Below are positions 53,247-64,000 of a stretch of DNA of 64,000 nt, one piece after another (position 1 is the stretch's first letter; each line of letters starts with the position of its first letter). Origin of the DNA: Hypericum androsaemum (lineage: Eukaryota; Streptophyta; Magnoliopsida; Malpighiales; Hypericaceae). Both the position numbers and the translations under genes were made by a program. The notes under the pieces are model-generated. The model searched no databases, had not been told where the DNA came from, and saw only the letters and a list, made by a program, of their open reading frames with translations. The stretch covers positions 10,928,308 through 10,992,307 of the forward strand of contig OZ023184.1 of NCBI GenBank assembly GCA_963995505.1, in the 5' to 3' direction.

Positions 53247-55010
53247 ATGTCTTACGAAGATCAAAGAGAAAAAGAGGGTACGTTGGCTGATGTTGGTCTT
53301 AAGGTATTTGTGGAGGCCCTGACAGGAAAATTCCAACAAATGATGCGAGCGGAGATGGAGCCGTTGCAACAACGCATGGATGCAATGGAGGACAATCGCA
53401 ACAGCCAACAACCAAGAAGCGAAGTCCAAGCACAACGAAGGTTTGCGCCTTTGGGAGGCACAAGTGGAGGAGAATTCCGTGCATAAAGAAGGAGAGCCCC
53501 TTTGGGAAGCACAAGTGAAGAAGATTCTGATCCTTTCCAGGAGGAGGACGTAGGTTCTACAAGGAATCTTATGCGAGCAAGGACTAACCGCCCACCTAGA
53601 GAGGCAAGGCGAAGAAGAGATGACAACTTGGGAAGTATTACGCTGAAGATACCTTCCTTTGCAGGTCGTTCTGACCCGGAAGCATACCTAGAATGGGAGA
53701 AGAAGATTGAGTTCGTGTTTGATTGCCACAATTGTTTCGAAACAAAGAAGGTAAAGCTAGCTGTGACTGAATTCGCTGATTATGCTATAACGTGGTGGGA
53801 TCAACTTGTAACAAGAAGGAGGCGTAATGGAGAGCGTCCTATAGCTACATGGGAGAAGATGAAAGCGGTGATGAGGAAACGTTTTGTTCCAAGTCATTAC
53901 TACCGAGAGCTATACAAGAAGTTACAAGGAATGAGACAAGGAAGTCTGAGCGTGGAAGAATATTACAAACAGATGGAGATGGCCATGATAAGAGCTGACG
54001 TGGAGGAAGATAGAGAAGCTACCATGGCAAGGTTCATGAATGGACTCAATCCCGAGATCCATGACAAGGTAGAGTTGCAACACTATGTGGAGTTGGAGGA
54101 CATGGTGCATATGGCCACGAAAATTGAGAAGCAACTGAAGAGAGGAGGAGGAGGGACAAGAGCTACATCAAGTGCTAATTGGAAGCCAAACTATTCAAAG
54201 AAATTTGACAAACCACAGGTAACCAAGATAGAGCACAAGACTGAGAGTTCCAATGCCAACTCTCAAAAGAAGGTGGAAGCCACTCCCACACAAAACCGTG
54301 ATATCAAGTGCTTCAAGTGTCAAGGAAGGGAGCACATCTCAAGTCAATGCCCTAACAAACAGATTATGGTGATTAGAGAGAGTGGGGAGGTCGTAACAGA
54401 AGGAGAACATTCGGATCATGATAGCATGCCTTCATTGGAAGACGTATCCGAAGAGGAAATTCAAGTTCCTGAAGGACTCACTCTAGTGGCAAGAAGAGCC
54501 TTGAACTTGCAAGCAAGAGAAGAAGATGACAAAGCACAAAGGGAGAATATCTTCCATACAAGGTGTTATGTCAAGGACAAGGTGTGTAGTGTCCTCATTG
54601 ATGGAGGCAGCTGTGCTAACGTGGCAAGCACTACTATGGTTGAGAAGTTAGGGTTACTCACGAAGAAACACCCTAAACCTTACAAGCTGCAATGGCTGAA
54701 TGATAGTGGAGAAGTACGAGTGGAGAAGGAAGTGCTAGTGACATTCCGCATTGGCAAGTACGAAGATGAAGTGTTGTGCGATGTTGTGCCAATGCAAGCT
54801 AGTCATCTACTGTTGGGGAGGCCGTGGCAGTTTGATAGAAGAGTAACTCATGACGGACACACCAACAAGTACTCATTCACACTCAATAGGCGTGTGTTCA
54901 GTTTGGCACCCTTAGCACCATCACAAGTTTGTGAAGATCAGATGAAGTTACAAAAAAAAAAGTGATGAGAGAAAAAAAGGTGAGCAAAAGAAACGAATTG
55001 AGAGGAGAGA
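53247..55010 (+). pseudogene. I1 Gag-PR with in-frame stop and homopolymer frameshift
   Basis: MSYEDQREKEGTLADVGLKVF start; N-terminal helix; linker with TAA at 53484-53486 within a partial linker duplication (RFAPLGGTS, stop, RRRAPLGSTS). The same frame then gives the capsid core ([23 protein letters not shown]), zinc knuckle CFKCQGREHISSQC (H in place of E elsewhere is unaffected; the usual RGH reads REH), protease [12 protein letters not shown] and [10 protein letters not shown]. An A10 run near 54950 carries one extra base and shifts the frame to a stop at 54965. A solo G LTR follows at 55011. Confidence 0.87.
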
Positions 55011-55630
55011 TGATATGAATCTGATCAGCAAGAAGATTAATTTCGTTTTTGAGATTTTTGAGTCTGTTTAGGAAGTTAATTATATGTTATTTTCGTTTTA
55101 TAAGAATTATAGTCTATTTAGGAAGTCAATAATGTGAGAATTTCGTTTCTTTAAGAGTTCAAGTCAGTTTAGGAAGGTGATTATGTGATAATCACGTTTT
55201 TAGCAATCATAAGAGTACTAGACTTGTTTTCCTTTTCAGTTTCCTATTTTTAAGTCATATTTATCTAGTTAGAAGTTATATTTAATTAGGAATCTCTTTG
55301 TAACAATCTGCCTATATATAAAGGCTTTATCAATGAGAATGAGGAGAATAATTTGAGTACAAAAAAACGTGGGCTTTGCTCTCTTGGTTCTTCGGAACTG
55401 TTCGAACACAGCGGAGGGATTCCGATCGTTCACCTTCGACTTATCAAGCGGATCTACATCACCGTTTGTGGCGTCTTCATCAAATCAAGGTTCTTGTTTC
55501 CCTACAGCAGTGGGTCGAGGTTGTTCATACCGAGGTTCTTGCAAAGGTGCAAACAACAGGTCGAGATTTCCATCAATCTGAACGTAGATAGATCCGGCTT
55601 TCATGTGGATCCGTAACGAGATTCACATCA
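55011..55630 (+). mobile_element. Solo LTR of Family 3 (620 bp)
   Basis: TGATATGAATCTG...GATTCACATCA with no internal sequence. Perfect TSD AGAGA at 55006-55010 and 55631-55635. Contains TATATATAAAGG. Confidence 0.94.
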
Positions 55631-55635
55631 AGAGA

Positions 55636-56587
55636 AGAAGCCAAAAAATAGAAAGGAAAAACGGCCAACAGAGAGGATACAATGGAGCGAGCAAAAGAAG
55701 CCAGAAAAATAGAATTGAAATCGGCCATTGAGAGAAAATCCGAGGGATGGAAAAAGAACTACTATGTGGGAGCAAGTGAAATCAAGCAAGCTTGTTTTGA
55801 AAAAAAGTCTATGATCTTTCTTCGGTGGAGGGAGACACTTTTGATCACTAACGAACTTGAGCCACACTTGCCTAGTATGGTTGTTTCTCTCTTGCAGGAC
55901 TACAAGGATGTCTTTCCCGAAGAGCTACCAGCTGGATTACCACCTATACGAGGGATTGAGCATCAAATTGACTTTGTTCCAGGAGCTACCATACCTAACC
56001 GCCCTGCATATAGAAGTAATCCTGAGGAAACAAAGGAACTTGAGAGGCAAGTCAATGAGCTTTTGGAAAAAGGGTACGTGAGAGAAAGCATGAGCCCATG
56101 TGCTGTTCCAGTCCTACTTGTGCCTAAGAAGGATGGATCATGGAGGATGTGTGTTGATTGCCGAGCTATCAACAACATCACGGTAAAATATCGTCACCCT
56201 ATTCCTCGCTTAGATGACATGAAAGAAGGAGATGAGTGGAAGACTGCTTTTAAAACAAAATATGGGTTGTGTGAGTGGATGGTCATGCCGTTCGGGTTAT
56301 CTAATGCACCTAGTACATCCATGCGCCTTATGAATCTTGTCTTACGTCCATTCATTGGCAAATTTGTCGTTGTGTACTTTGATGATATACTCATTTATAG
56401 TACGAGTTTAGAGGATCATGTAGAGCATTTGAAATCTGTCCTAGATACACTTAGAGAGGATCAATTGTTTGCCAACTTGAAGAAGTGCACCTTTTGCACA
56501 GATAAACTTGTATTCTTGGGTTTTGTTGTTAGTGCTCACAGGATACAGGTTGATGAGGAGAAGATCCGAGCCATTCGGGACTGGCCA
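55636..56587 (+). pseudogene. I1 RT fragment lacking its first catalytic motif
   Basis: Linker, then RT fingers ([26 protein letters not shown]). It jumps straight to [15 protein letters not shown]: about 23 codons, including the [10 protein letters not shown] motif with the first catalytic aspartate, are deleted, with ATG shared at both break ends. YFDD remains. After IRDWP the frame enters LTR sequence at 56588. RNase H and integrase are gone. Confidence 0.88.
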
Positions 56588-57390
56588 TGATGTGAGCACA
56601 CCTATGAACACACCTACGAACACACCTACATTCAAGCCACAAGACTCACGGCAAGTGCACGTACCAATTGGACCGGTGACACGAGCAAGAGCCAAAAAGT
56701 TTCAGGTAGAATTTAATGGATTAATGCAAGAAGTCTGGGCTCAAGATGGTGCGTACAAGTGCAAGGACGTGCATGAGGCCCATGCAAAGCCCATGCACGT
56801 GATAGAGGCTATTTTGGAAGCTTGACATGCACGTAAGCTTCTAGATGCATGCGCACATGGAGAATCAAGAAGAATCAGCCTATTTAGTCCGTGCATCTAC
56901 TTGTTTTGGACGTGCAGCTATTAGTTATTCTATTAGATATTATTTGCTTATATTATTCCTTATTTAGTTGAATAAATTCGGCCAGAATCTCCTTAGATTA
57001 GGAAAGAGAGTTTTGGCCAGCCTTTGAACTCCTTTTAAGGAGTTAGCTTGTTTAGGAATACTTTGGTACTTTGGAGCCTATATAAGGAGGTCTCCTAGCA
57101 ATAAAACGTACACAACTTTTGAGATTGATAATTTTGTGAGTTAGATACTCCTTGCGTGTTCTTGCTAATTGCTGGATTGCTTAGCTTGAGCGAATCTTTC
57201 ACTTATCAAACGATTCCTCCATCATCGTTTGTGGCGTGATTCGACTTGGACCAAAGGTTCACGAAATTCCATTGCTCGGGTTGCGGTTCTTCCAAACCAA
57301 GGTTCTTGCAAGGCTCGAGTTCGTGGGTTGTGGTCTGTTCCATCCAAAGTAGCACGGTCCGTTGTGAATCTCCTGCCGAGGTTCATATTA
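56588..57390 (+). repeat. I-type LTR shared by I1 and K1 (803 bp)
   Basis: TGATGTGAGCACACC...GTTCATATTA. It has no polypurine tract on its left but a PBS on its right, so structurally it is a 5' LTR. Near its start it has a short ACACCTA-type repeat absent from the LTR at 51037. TATATAAGG near 57078 precedes AATAAA near 57100. The frame at 56508-56825 reads through the LTR tail (VPIGPVTRARAKKFQ). Confidence 0.88.
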
Positions 57391-58470
57391 TTTGGTATCA
57401 GAGCCACGGTTTGCTACTATCTATCTTTACGTTCCCTTTTGTTAGTCTAGTACCCAATTCATTTTTCTTAAGTAGTTTGATTCGTTCGTGTTTCAAGCAA
57501 TCAGATTCGTGACTTAGTTATTCTAGGTTGTGTATTCTGATCAAAAGAGAAAAAAAAATCAAAAAAAAGAAAAGAAAATTGAAAGCATAAAAAAAAGAGA
57601 ATCTGCAAGAATGTCTTATAACTACTCAAGAAGATCCTTTGAAGGTGTTGCACCATTGGTTGGTGATCCACACACGTTTATGGACGCCCTTCTTAGTGGG
57701 ATGAGGCATATAATGAGAACGGAGGTCAAGAAGCTCAGCGAAAAGGTGGACCGGATAGTGTGCAAACAAGAAAGGATACATGATGTTCCTAATGTCTGTA
57801 GCGGAAGACAAATTCAACAAAGGAGGATGAGGGTCAAAGATGAGAAGAATTCAGGAGCTAATTTTGTTGGAGAAGTTAATGGAAAGAGGGAGAACACCAT
57901 TAACACTAAGCACGACATTGAGGGGAAGGTATGTAGTTCTGAGGATTTGGAGGTTACATCTGAAGAGATTATTGAAGAAGAGGTTTTGACATGGGAGGAA
58001 TTTGGTGAATATTCTATTGACTTGTTTGATGGAGAATGTTTGGATGAGCATACCATGTCACTTCTTTATTTGAGGATTATGTTCAATGAATCAGAAGTTG
58101 TGAACGTTGTTCACATGAACAAGTGCATAATTCCTATTGATGGTGAACACGAAGAACTTGTTGTTGCTGTTCAAAAGAAAGAGGTTCAGCCCATATCTTA
58201 CATGTCTCCAGATTTCCATGTTGAATATATTGAGCATATTGATTTCTTGGGAGTGAACAAGTTTGATTATATTGGAGGTTCACCGTTGATCAACATCTGG
58301 AATAGTTTGAAGTTCAAAGAAAGGCTTAAACGGATTAGTAGGGCTTTGGCTTTTGAGTTGGAGATGACTTCAGATTCTTTAAGATCGAAGTACTTGTTCT
58401 GTTAGAACGGAAGGTATCAAGTACAACCACGATGTTCGAAGACTCAACCTTGTTCCAGCATGGTTGTTAA
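57391..58470 (+). mobile_element. K1: hybrid of I-type 5' end and Family 3 ORF
   Basis: PBS TGGTATCAGAGCC at 57393-57405 and the first ~150 bp of leader match I1 (52623-52770). In the A-rich stretch near 57545-57560 the sequence switches to a Family 3 leader and ORF. It is truncated on the right by J1. It looks like a recombinant made by template switching. Confidence 0.82.
57611..58470 (+). pseudogene. K1 ORF (Family 3 protein), truncated
   Basis: MSYNYSRRSFEGVAPLVGD start. Colinear with Gc through EEFGEYSIDLFDGECLDEHT and HIDFLGVNKFDYIGG to KYLFC. There TAG at 58403-58405 replaces a tryptophan codon (Gc TGTTGG, K1 TGTTAG). A few more codons are recognisable before J1 interrupts at 58471. 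An in-frame ATG at 57530 lies in the leader and is unlikely to be the start. Confidence 0.83.
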
Positions 58471-58996
58471 TAGTGTAGGAACACGTCAATTTTGGGGTGA
58501 TGAGAGTGATCTGGAATGAATCAGAACGAAACAAAATAAAAGATAGAATTCCTAAGGCAAGAGCTTCCGCAATTGACAAAAGGAAGGGCCTAATGAGTTA
58601 GGCAGCCTCTAAAGGGCGTGTTTAATGTGACAACCATGCAAATCCTTGCACACAAGGTAAGAGAATCACTCTCAATATTCTGGGTTTTTCAAAATCTGTC
58701 CGTTTCCTTTATTGGAGCGAGCTATAAAAAGGAATGCAAGCTGGCGGTTACAAAACAGAACGCCCCTAGCATCTAATGCCTTTAAGGCACGCATCTAATG
58801 CCATAAGTTGGCACTATCAACCCACGTTCATCAGCTGGACAGTCCCAAGCTGGAATTGGAAATTAAAAGCAATTAAAACCAATCACAAAGAGTTTAAGTT
58901 CTGAATTAGCCAACGTGCATATAAGCACTTATTTAAACGAACTAATTAAAAGGTGGCGCCAATCAGGAATGTGGCAAGCTGGACGTTCCTACGTCA
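58471..58996 (-). repeat. J1 3' LTR (526 bp)
   Basis: Minus strand TGACGTAGGAACG...CCTACACTA. The polypurine tract AAGGTGAGGAGGA lies at 58997-59009. Also contains the last 11 codons of Pol. Confidence 0.9.
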
Positions 58997-61900
58997 TCCT
59001 CCTCACCTTGGAGTTGAACTTGTCCTCGAGTTGCAAGTCTGGATGGCATGGGAAAGGCATCATAATAAGGCGTGAGGTCAGCAACGTTGAAGCTTTTGGA
59101 AACTCCATACTCTTCGGGCAGATCAATGACATATGCATTGTCATTTATACGCCTTAACACCTTGAATGGTCCGTACTTCCTAGCCTGCAACTTGCCACCT
59201 GCGATGTTGCTTGGTAATCTCTCCTTCCTGAAGTGAACCATGACTTGCTCACCAGGCTGAAAGATTTGGACACGACGATGCTCATCTACTCTCGCCTTCT
59301 CCTTGGCATACGCTTCCTCTAACTTCTTGCGCACCTCTTCAATCACAGCCTGTGCTTGCTCAGCGAATGCAACGGCCGAAGGATTGCTCTTGCTTGGTCT
59401 TGGGACTAAAGATACATCCACTAAATGGTTAGGAACCTTAGTATAAACTAAGGAGAAAGGTGACTTTCCTGTCATGCGATGCACTGCCCCATTATATGCG
59501 AACTCAGCTATAGGCAAAGCTAAGTCCCATTGTCGTTTCTTCTCGTGGCAAAGGCTCCTCAGCAAGTTCCCAAGTGTTCTATTGGTGGCTTCGGTCTGGC
59601 CATCAGTTTGTGGATGTGCCGTGGTACTGAATTGCAAGGTGGCATCGAACATCTTCCACAACGTCTTCCAAAAGCTTGCCAAGAACTTCACATCACGATC
59701 AGACGTGATGGTGCGTGGAACTCCATGCAATCTGACCACTTCCTTGAAGAAATGTCTTGCTACACCACTTGCATCATTGGTCTTTCGGCAAGGAATGAAG
59801 TGCGCCATCTTGGACAACCTGTCAACAACCACAAAGATAGAATCCACACCACGAGGGGTGCGAGGTAAGCCAAGCACAAAGTCCATGCTCAGGTCCTCCC
59901 AAATGGCCTTAGGAACGGGTAGTGGCGTGTAGAGTCCCGTGTTGTGCACTGTCCCCTTGGTCTCTTGGCACACTCTACAATGTCTCACCATCTTCTCAAC
60001 CTCCTTGCCTAACTTAGGCCAATAGAACCTTTCAGTTAGAAAGGCCAACATCTTGTCTCTTCCAAGGTGGGCAGAAAGTCCACCACCATGCATTTCCCAC
60101 ATAAGTTGTTGTCGTAGTGATGTGTTGGGAATACAAAGCTGATTTCCCTTCATTAGGTATCCCTCATGCAAGAAGTAATCTGCCACAGCCTTACCACTCT
60201 TGCATTTCTTCCAAACTTCACCGAAATCATCATCATCTTCATAAAGCTCCTTAATGCACTCAAAAGCAGTAACACTTCCCCTCAGCTCCACAAGCAAGCT
60301 CGTTCTTCTACTAAGAGCATCAGCCACCACATTATGACTCCCACTTTTATGAGCTATCTTGAAGGGAAATTTCTGTAGATACGTGCACCATCTAGCATGC
60401 ATATGATTCACGAACTTAGACTGGTCATTCACAAACTTCAGCGCCTTGTGATCAGTGTACAAAACAAACTCTTTTCCCACGAGATAATGTTCCCAAGTCT
60501 TTAGAGCTCGGAAAACAGCATAATATTCTTGCTCATAAGTGGTCCAAGTTTGTCTATGCTCACTCAACTTCTCACTAAAATAAGCTATAGGGCGTTTCTC
60601 CTGAGATAGAACAGCTCCTATGCCTACTCCACATGCATCAACATCTACTTCAAAGAGTTTAGCAAAATCAGGAAGTGCAAGTACCGTTGTAGAACTCAGT
60701 TTCTCCTTCAATTCAGCAAATGCGCGCCCTGATTCTTTGCTCCATTCAAACTTCGCTTGCTTCTTGAGCAAGGCAGTGAGAGGGGCCGCAATCAAGCTGA
60801 AGTTGCGGATGAATCTCCGATAGAAACTTGCTAAGCCAAGGAAGCTCCGCACCTGCCTTGCATTGGAAGGTATTGGCCATGTGCGAATGGCTTCAACTTT
60901 GGACTGGTCCACTTGAACTCCATCTTTTCCCACCACGAAGCCTAGAAATAGTAGCTTTTCCTTCCAGAAAATGCACTTCTTCAAGTTGATTATCAAGCTG
61001 TTGCTCTTCAAGGCTTCAAATACTTGCTTCAAGTGGTCCATGTGCTCCTCCTCTGACTTGCTAAACACAAGAATGTCATCGAAGTATACGACAACAAACT
61101 TGTCCAAGAACGGCTTCATGACTTGGTGCATCAAGCGCATGAAGGTACTTGGAGCATTGGTCAGCCCGAATGGCATGACAAGCCACTCGTACAATCCATC
61201 CTTCGTCTTGAAGGCCGTCTTCCACTCATCACCAGGGCGGATGCGGATCTGGTGGTATCCACTCTTCAGGTCTATCTTTGAAAAGATAATTGATCCGCTC
61301 AAGCTGTCCAACATGTCGTTTAGACGAGGAATTGGAAAGCGGTACCCCACGGTTATCTTGTTGATGGCGCGACTGTCCACACACATCCTCCAAGTGCCAT
61401 CCTTCTTCGGGACCAAGAGGGCAGGAACTCCGCATGGACTAAGGCTCTCCTGTAGGTAGCCTCTCTCCAACAACTCTTGGATCTGCCTCCTTAGCTCCTG
61501 GTTCTCTTGCGGACTCATCTTGTAATGAGGCAAGTTTGGCAAAGTTGCACCAGGGATCAGGTCAATCTGATGTTGTATCTCCCTTAAGGGTGGCAAACCC
61601 TTAGGCAACTCTTCAGGTGTAACTTCTGGAAAGAGTTCAAGCAACTCTTTAATCTGGTTGGGGAAGTTGTCCTCCGAATTCTCCTCAAGCTCCGAGGCTT
61701 CCTTCATCACGAACAAGTAAAATTCTCCAACCTCCTTGATGGCAGAATTGAGAAATCCCGTGGAAGTCACGAGGGACACAATCTGCATGGTACTATTCAG
61801 GTGGATCCTCCCTTGCTTAGGCTTCCGTGGAAGGAGAGTGAACTGCTGATTGCCTTTCTTCACTTCATAGGTGTTCTCCTTTCCTTTATGGACAGCCTGG

Positions 61901-63380
61901 CTGTCAAATTCCAAGGGCGTCCCAACAGAATGTGGCAAGCATCCATCTCCAACACATCACATGGCACCACGTCATTGAACTTGCCAATGGAAATAGGAAC
62001 CACGCACTTGGAATTGACCTTGATTCCTCCACCAGAACGCACCCAACCAATGGAGTAAGGAGCTAGATGAGGCGTGACTTTGAGACCAAGCTTGTCCACA
62101 ACATGCTTGCTCACAAAATTCTCCTGGCTCCCTCCATCAATAATCACTTCGCACACCTCCTCTCCAACATGGCACTTGGTGCGAAATAGATTGTGCCTCT
62201 GAGAATCCTCTTTCTTTGTTGTGGTTAGTGCCACCTTCTGAATGACACCACAATAGTCTTCCTCCTCATACTGATCCTCAGACTCTTCCTCCGCACTTTC
62301 TTCCACCGGGGCACAATAGAGTGACTCATGTTGCTCGCCCTCATCATCCTTTTCACAAACTTGCACGAACTTCCTCTTAGGACAATCACTTGATTTGTGA
62401 CCAAGTTCATTGCACTTAAAGCATCTGATCGTGGAAGTGCCCTCCACCTCTTTTCCTTTCCGTTGAGGGGCATCCGTAGCAACCCTAGGCCTGGTTGCTT
62501 GAGGAACAATCTTTTCCGCTCCTCCTCGTTGAAAAGTTGAAGGTTGACCAGGTCCTGAATAACGTGGAAAAGAAGTCTTCTTCTTCTTAAGGGTTGCTCC
62601 AATTTTTCTTGCTTTGTGGCACGCATCTTGGAAGAAGAGAAAAGTGTCAAATTCCATTCTACTTTTTACTTCAAAATTCAGGCCATCAATATAGCGTGCA
62701 ATCTGTTGATCTTCATTCTCTTCAATATCATTCCGGGCAGCAAGCCTCATGAACTCGGCTGTATACTCATCCACGGATCTGTTTCCTTGAGAGCATGACA
62801 AGAACTGAAGATACAACGATTGGTGGTAATCCACAGGAAGAAAACGAGACCTGAGGGCTTGTTCCATTGAAGGCCAATCACGAATAGGAGCCTCTCCTCT
62901 CCTCCTCCTTGTCTCTTGTTCCTTCCTCCACCAAACGGCTGCACCAGATTCCAACTTAAAGGCTACGTAGTTAACCTTCTGTTCTTCAGTTAGCTCCATG
63001 CAATCGAAATACTTCTCTACTGAATCCAGCCAATTCAGAAAAGTCTCCACATCTACATCTCCATAAAACTTCTCTATGTTCATCTTAAAAGGCCTATCAA
63101 TTCTCCTTTCATACCTCTCTTCTGGCCTATTGACTTCTCTTCTTGCAACTGGGACAGCAGCTCCACGGCCTCTTCCACGAGCACCTCTGTTCCCTCTTGC
63201 ATAAAGGGTAGCATCCGAATCACCTTCTTCTTCTTCTTCAGCTATTGGAGGGTGGTCTCGCCTTGCTGGTTGAGGTTGTTGCACGACCAGATTGGCAAGT
63301 TGTGTGCGGATCTCCATGATAGCAGCCTCCAAATTGGTGAACCGTTGATTCATATCAGGTCTGGGGTCTTGGTCGGCCAT
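58963..63380 (-). pseudogene. J1 Gag-Pol polyprotein with one frameshift
   Basis: Start MADQDPRPDMNQRF at 63380. RG-rich linker; Gag core (FLNWLDSVEKYFDCMEL, VWWRKEQE, RFLPVDYHQSL); zinc knuckle CFKCNELGHKSSDC; protease [12 protein letters not shown] and ILLGRPW, where one G is missing (61911-61912; TGGAATTT instead of TGGGAATTT) and the frame shifts. The second frame continues without a stop: RT with [13 protein letters not shown] and YFDD; RNase H ([14 protein letters not shown]); HHCC finger; integrase ([27 protein letters not shown]); [19 protein letters not shown]; end [13 protein letters not shown]. The tail runs through the polypurine tract into the LTR, unlike F1 and H1. Apart from one base it is intact. 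Confidence 0.92.
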
Positions 63381-63545
63381 GAGCTCGGAGTTTGGTGGTG
63401 CTAGGTAGGTTAATGAGGAACGGATCAGGGAATCACGTTTCCTTGTTGCACAGATCGTGGATGGGCTCTCTCAAATCTTACCAGGTGATAACGTTAAACT
63501 CTCAGCCTAAAAATCAATACGGAGATTGATTTGATCGAAACTAAA

Positions 63546-63557
63546 GCTCTGATACCA
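63546..63557 (-). other. J1 primer-binding site
   Basis: Minus-strand TGGTATCAGAGC, two bases from the LTR end. A ~165-bp leader (63545-63381) precedes gag. Confidence 0.9.
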
Positions 63558-63559
63558 CT

Positions 63560-64000
63560 TAGTGTAGGAACACGTCAATTTTGGGGTGATGAGAGTGATC
63601 TGGAATGAATCAGAACGAAACAAAATAAAAGATAGAATTCCTAAGGCAAGAGCTTCCGCAATTTACAAAAGGAAGGGCCTAATGAGTTAGGCAGCCTCTA
63701 AAGGGCGTGTTTAATGTGACAACCATGCAAATCCTTGCACACAAGGTAAGAGAATCACTCTCAATATTCTGGGTTTTTCAAAATCTGTCCGTTTCCTTTA
63801 TTGGAGCGAGCTATAAAAAGGAATGCATGCTGGCGGTTACAAAACAGAACGCCCCTAGCATCTAATGCCTTTAAGGCACGCATCTAATGCCATAAGTTGG
63901 CACTATCAACCCACGTTCATCAGCTGGACAGTCCCAAGCTGGAATTGGAAATTAAAAGCAATTAAAACCAATCATAAAGAGTTTAAGTTCTGAATTAGCC
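63560..64000 (-). repeat. J1 5' LTR, cut by window end
   Basis: 441 bp matching 58471-58911 with about three substitutions. The outer ~85 bp lie outside the window. Confidence 0.9.

Larger units (their letters stand above)
51037..57390 (+). mobile_element. I1: heavily damaged Family 1 element
   Basis: 5' LTR (split by a solo B LTR), PBS, leader, gag-PR, a solo G LTR, part of RT, then an LTR at 56588. Everything from the end of RT to the polypurine tract is missing. The last LTR is itself followed by a PBS and leader, so it also acts as the 5' LTR of K1. Confidence 0.87.
58471..64000 (-). mobile_element. J1: nearly intact Family 2 element, truncated by window
   Basis: On the minus strand: 5' LTR (running off the right edge), PBS, Gag-Pol with a single frameshift, polypurine tract and complete 3' LTR. 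I noted three differences across the 441 bp of LTR that can be compared. The five bases to its left (GTTAA, 58466-58470) should be repeated beyond the window. Confidence 0.93.

Noticed and set aside
61860..61938. Programmed frameshift between J1 Gag-PR and RT
   Set aside because: The overlap lies inside the protease, no sister has it, and a single G loss explains it.

Overview
This window is plant (land-plant) heterochromatin built almost entirely of Ty3/Gypsy LTR retrotransposons. They are nested inside one another and inside a pyrimidine-rich tandem satellite. I see no host protein gene, rRNA or tRNA gene, or CRISPR. The plant call rests on the primer-binding site TGGTATCAGAGC (complementary to the 3' end of plant initiator tRNA-Met) after nearly every 5' LTR, on the plant-type Gypsy polyproteins, and on the nesting pattern. 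The satellite plus CRM-like polyproteins (reading frame running into the 3' LTR, no classical chromodomain) suggest centromeric or pericentromeric DNA. That is inference, and the species cannot be named.

Three element families are present. Family 1 (copies A1, A2, B1, B2, B3, C1, I1) has LTRs of about 700-820 bp and a ~1600-aa Gag-PR-RT-RH-IN polyprotein whose last ~70 residues are encoded inside the 3' LTR. Family 2 (D1, F1, H1, J1) has LTRs of about 500-526 bp ending in TA or CA, and its polyprotein ends at or just inside the LTR. Family 3 (Ga, Gb, Gc, a solo LTR, and the hybrid K1) is non-autonomous: LTRs of about 618 bp and one ORF of about 320-345 aa. Only the two ends of that ORF resemble Family 1; its middle is unknown.

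Layout. 1-4075: 3' part of A1, inserted into B1 gag (4076-4895). 4944-6923: truncated C1, meeting an inverted LTR scrap and inverted B2 (6975-9639). 9640-11688: satellite S1. 11689-23194: A2, complete with TSD CTTTT, carrying D1 (15494-20103, minus strand, TSD TGAGT) inside its RT. 23200-24311: satellite S2. 24312-~34777: F1, with Ga (TSD ATTGT) in its 3' LTR and Gb (TSD CCTTC) in the 5' LTR of Ga. ~34778-49218: H1, broken by B3 (36096-42891, a full 1595-aa ORF) and by Gc (44782-47114). 49219-51036: satellite S3. 51037-57390: wrecked I1, carrying a solo B LTR (TSD AGAAG) and a solo G LTR (TSD AGAGA). 57391-58470: hybrid K1. 58471-64000: J1 (minus strand), running off the window.

How the parts work together. 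B3 and, before D1 hit it, A2 carry complete enzyme sets and could supply proteins in trans. D1 (integrase deleted) and Family 3 (no enzymes) still show LTRs, PBS, polypurine tracts and clean target-site duplications, so they were or became passengers. S1, S2 and S3 are very probably one satellite array split by A2 and by the F1/H1 complex. The perfect TSD of A2 inside satellite sequence shows the order of events.
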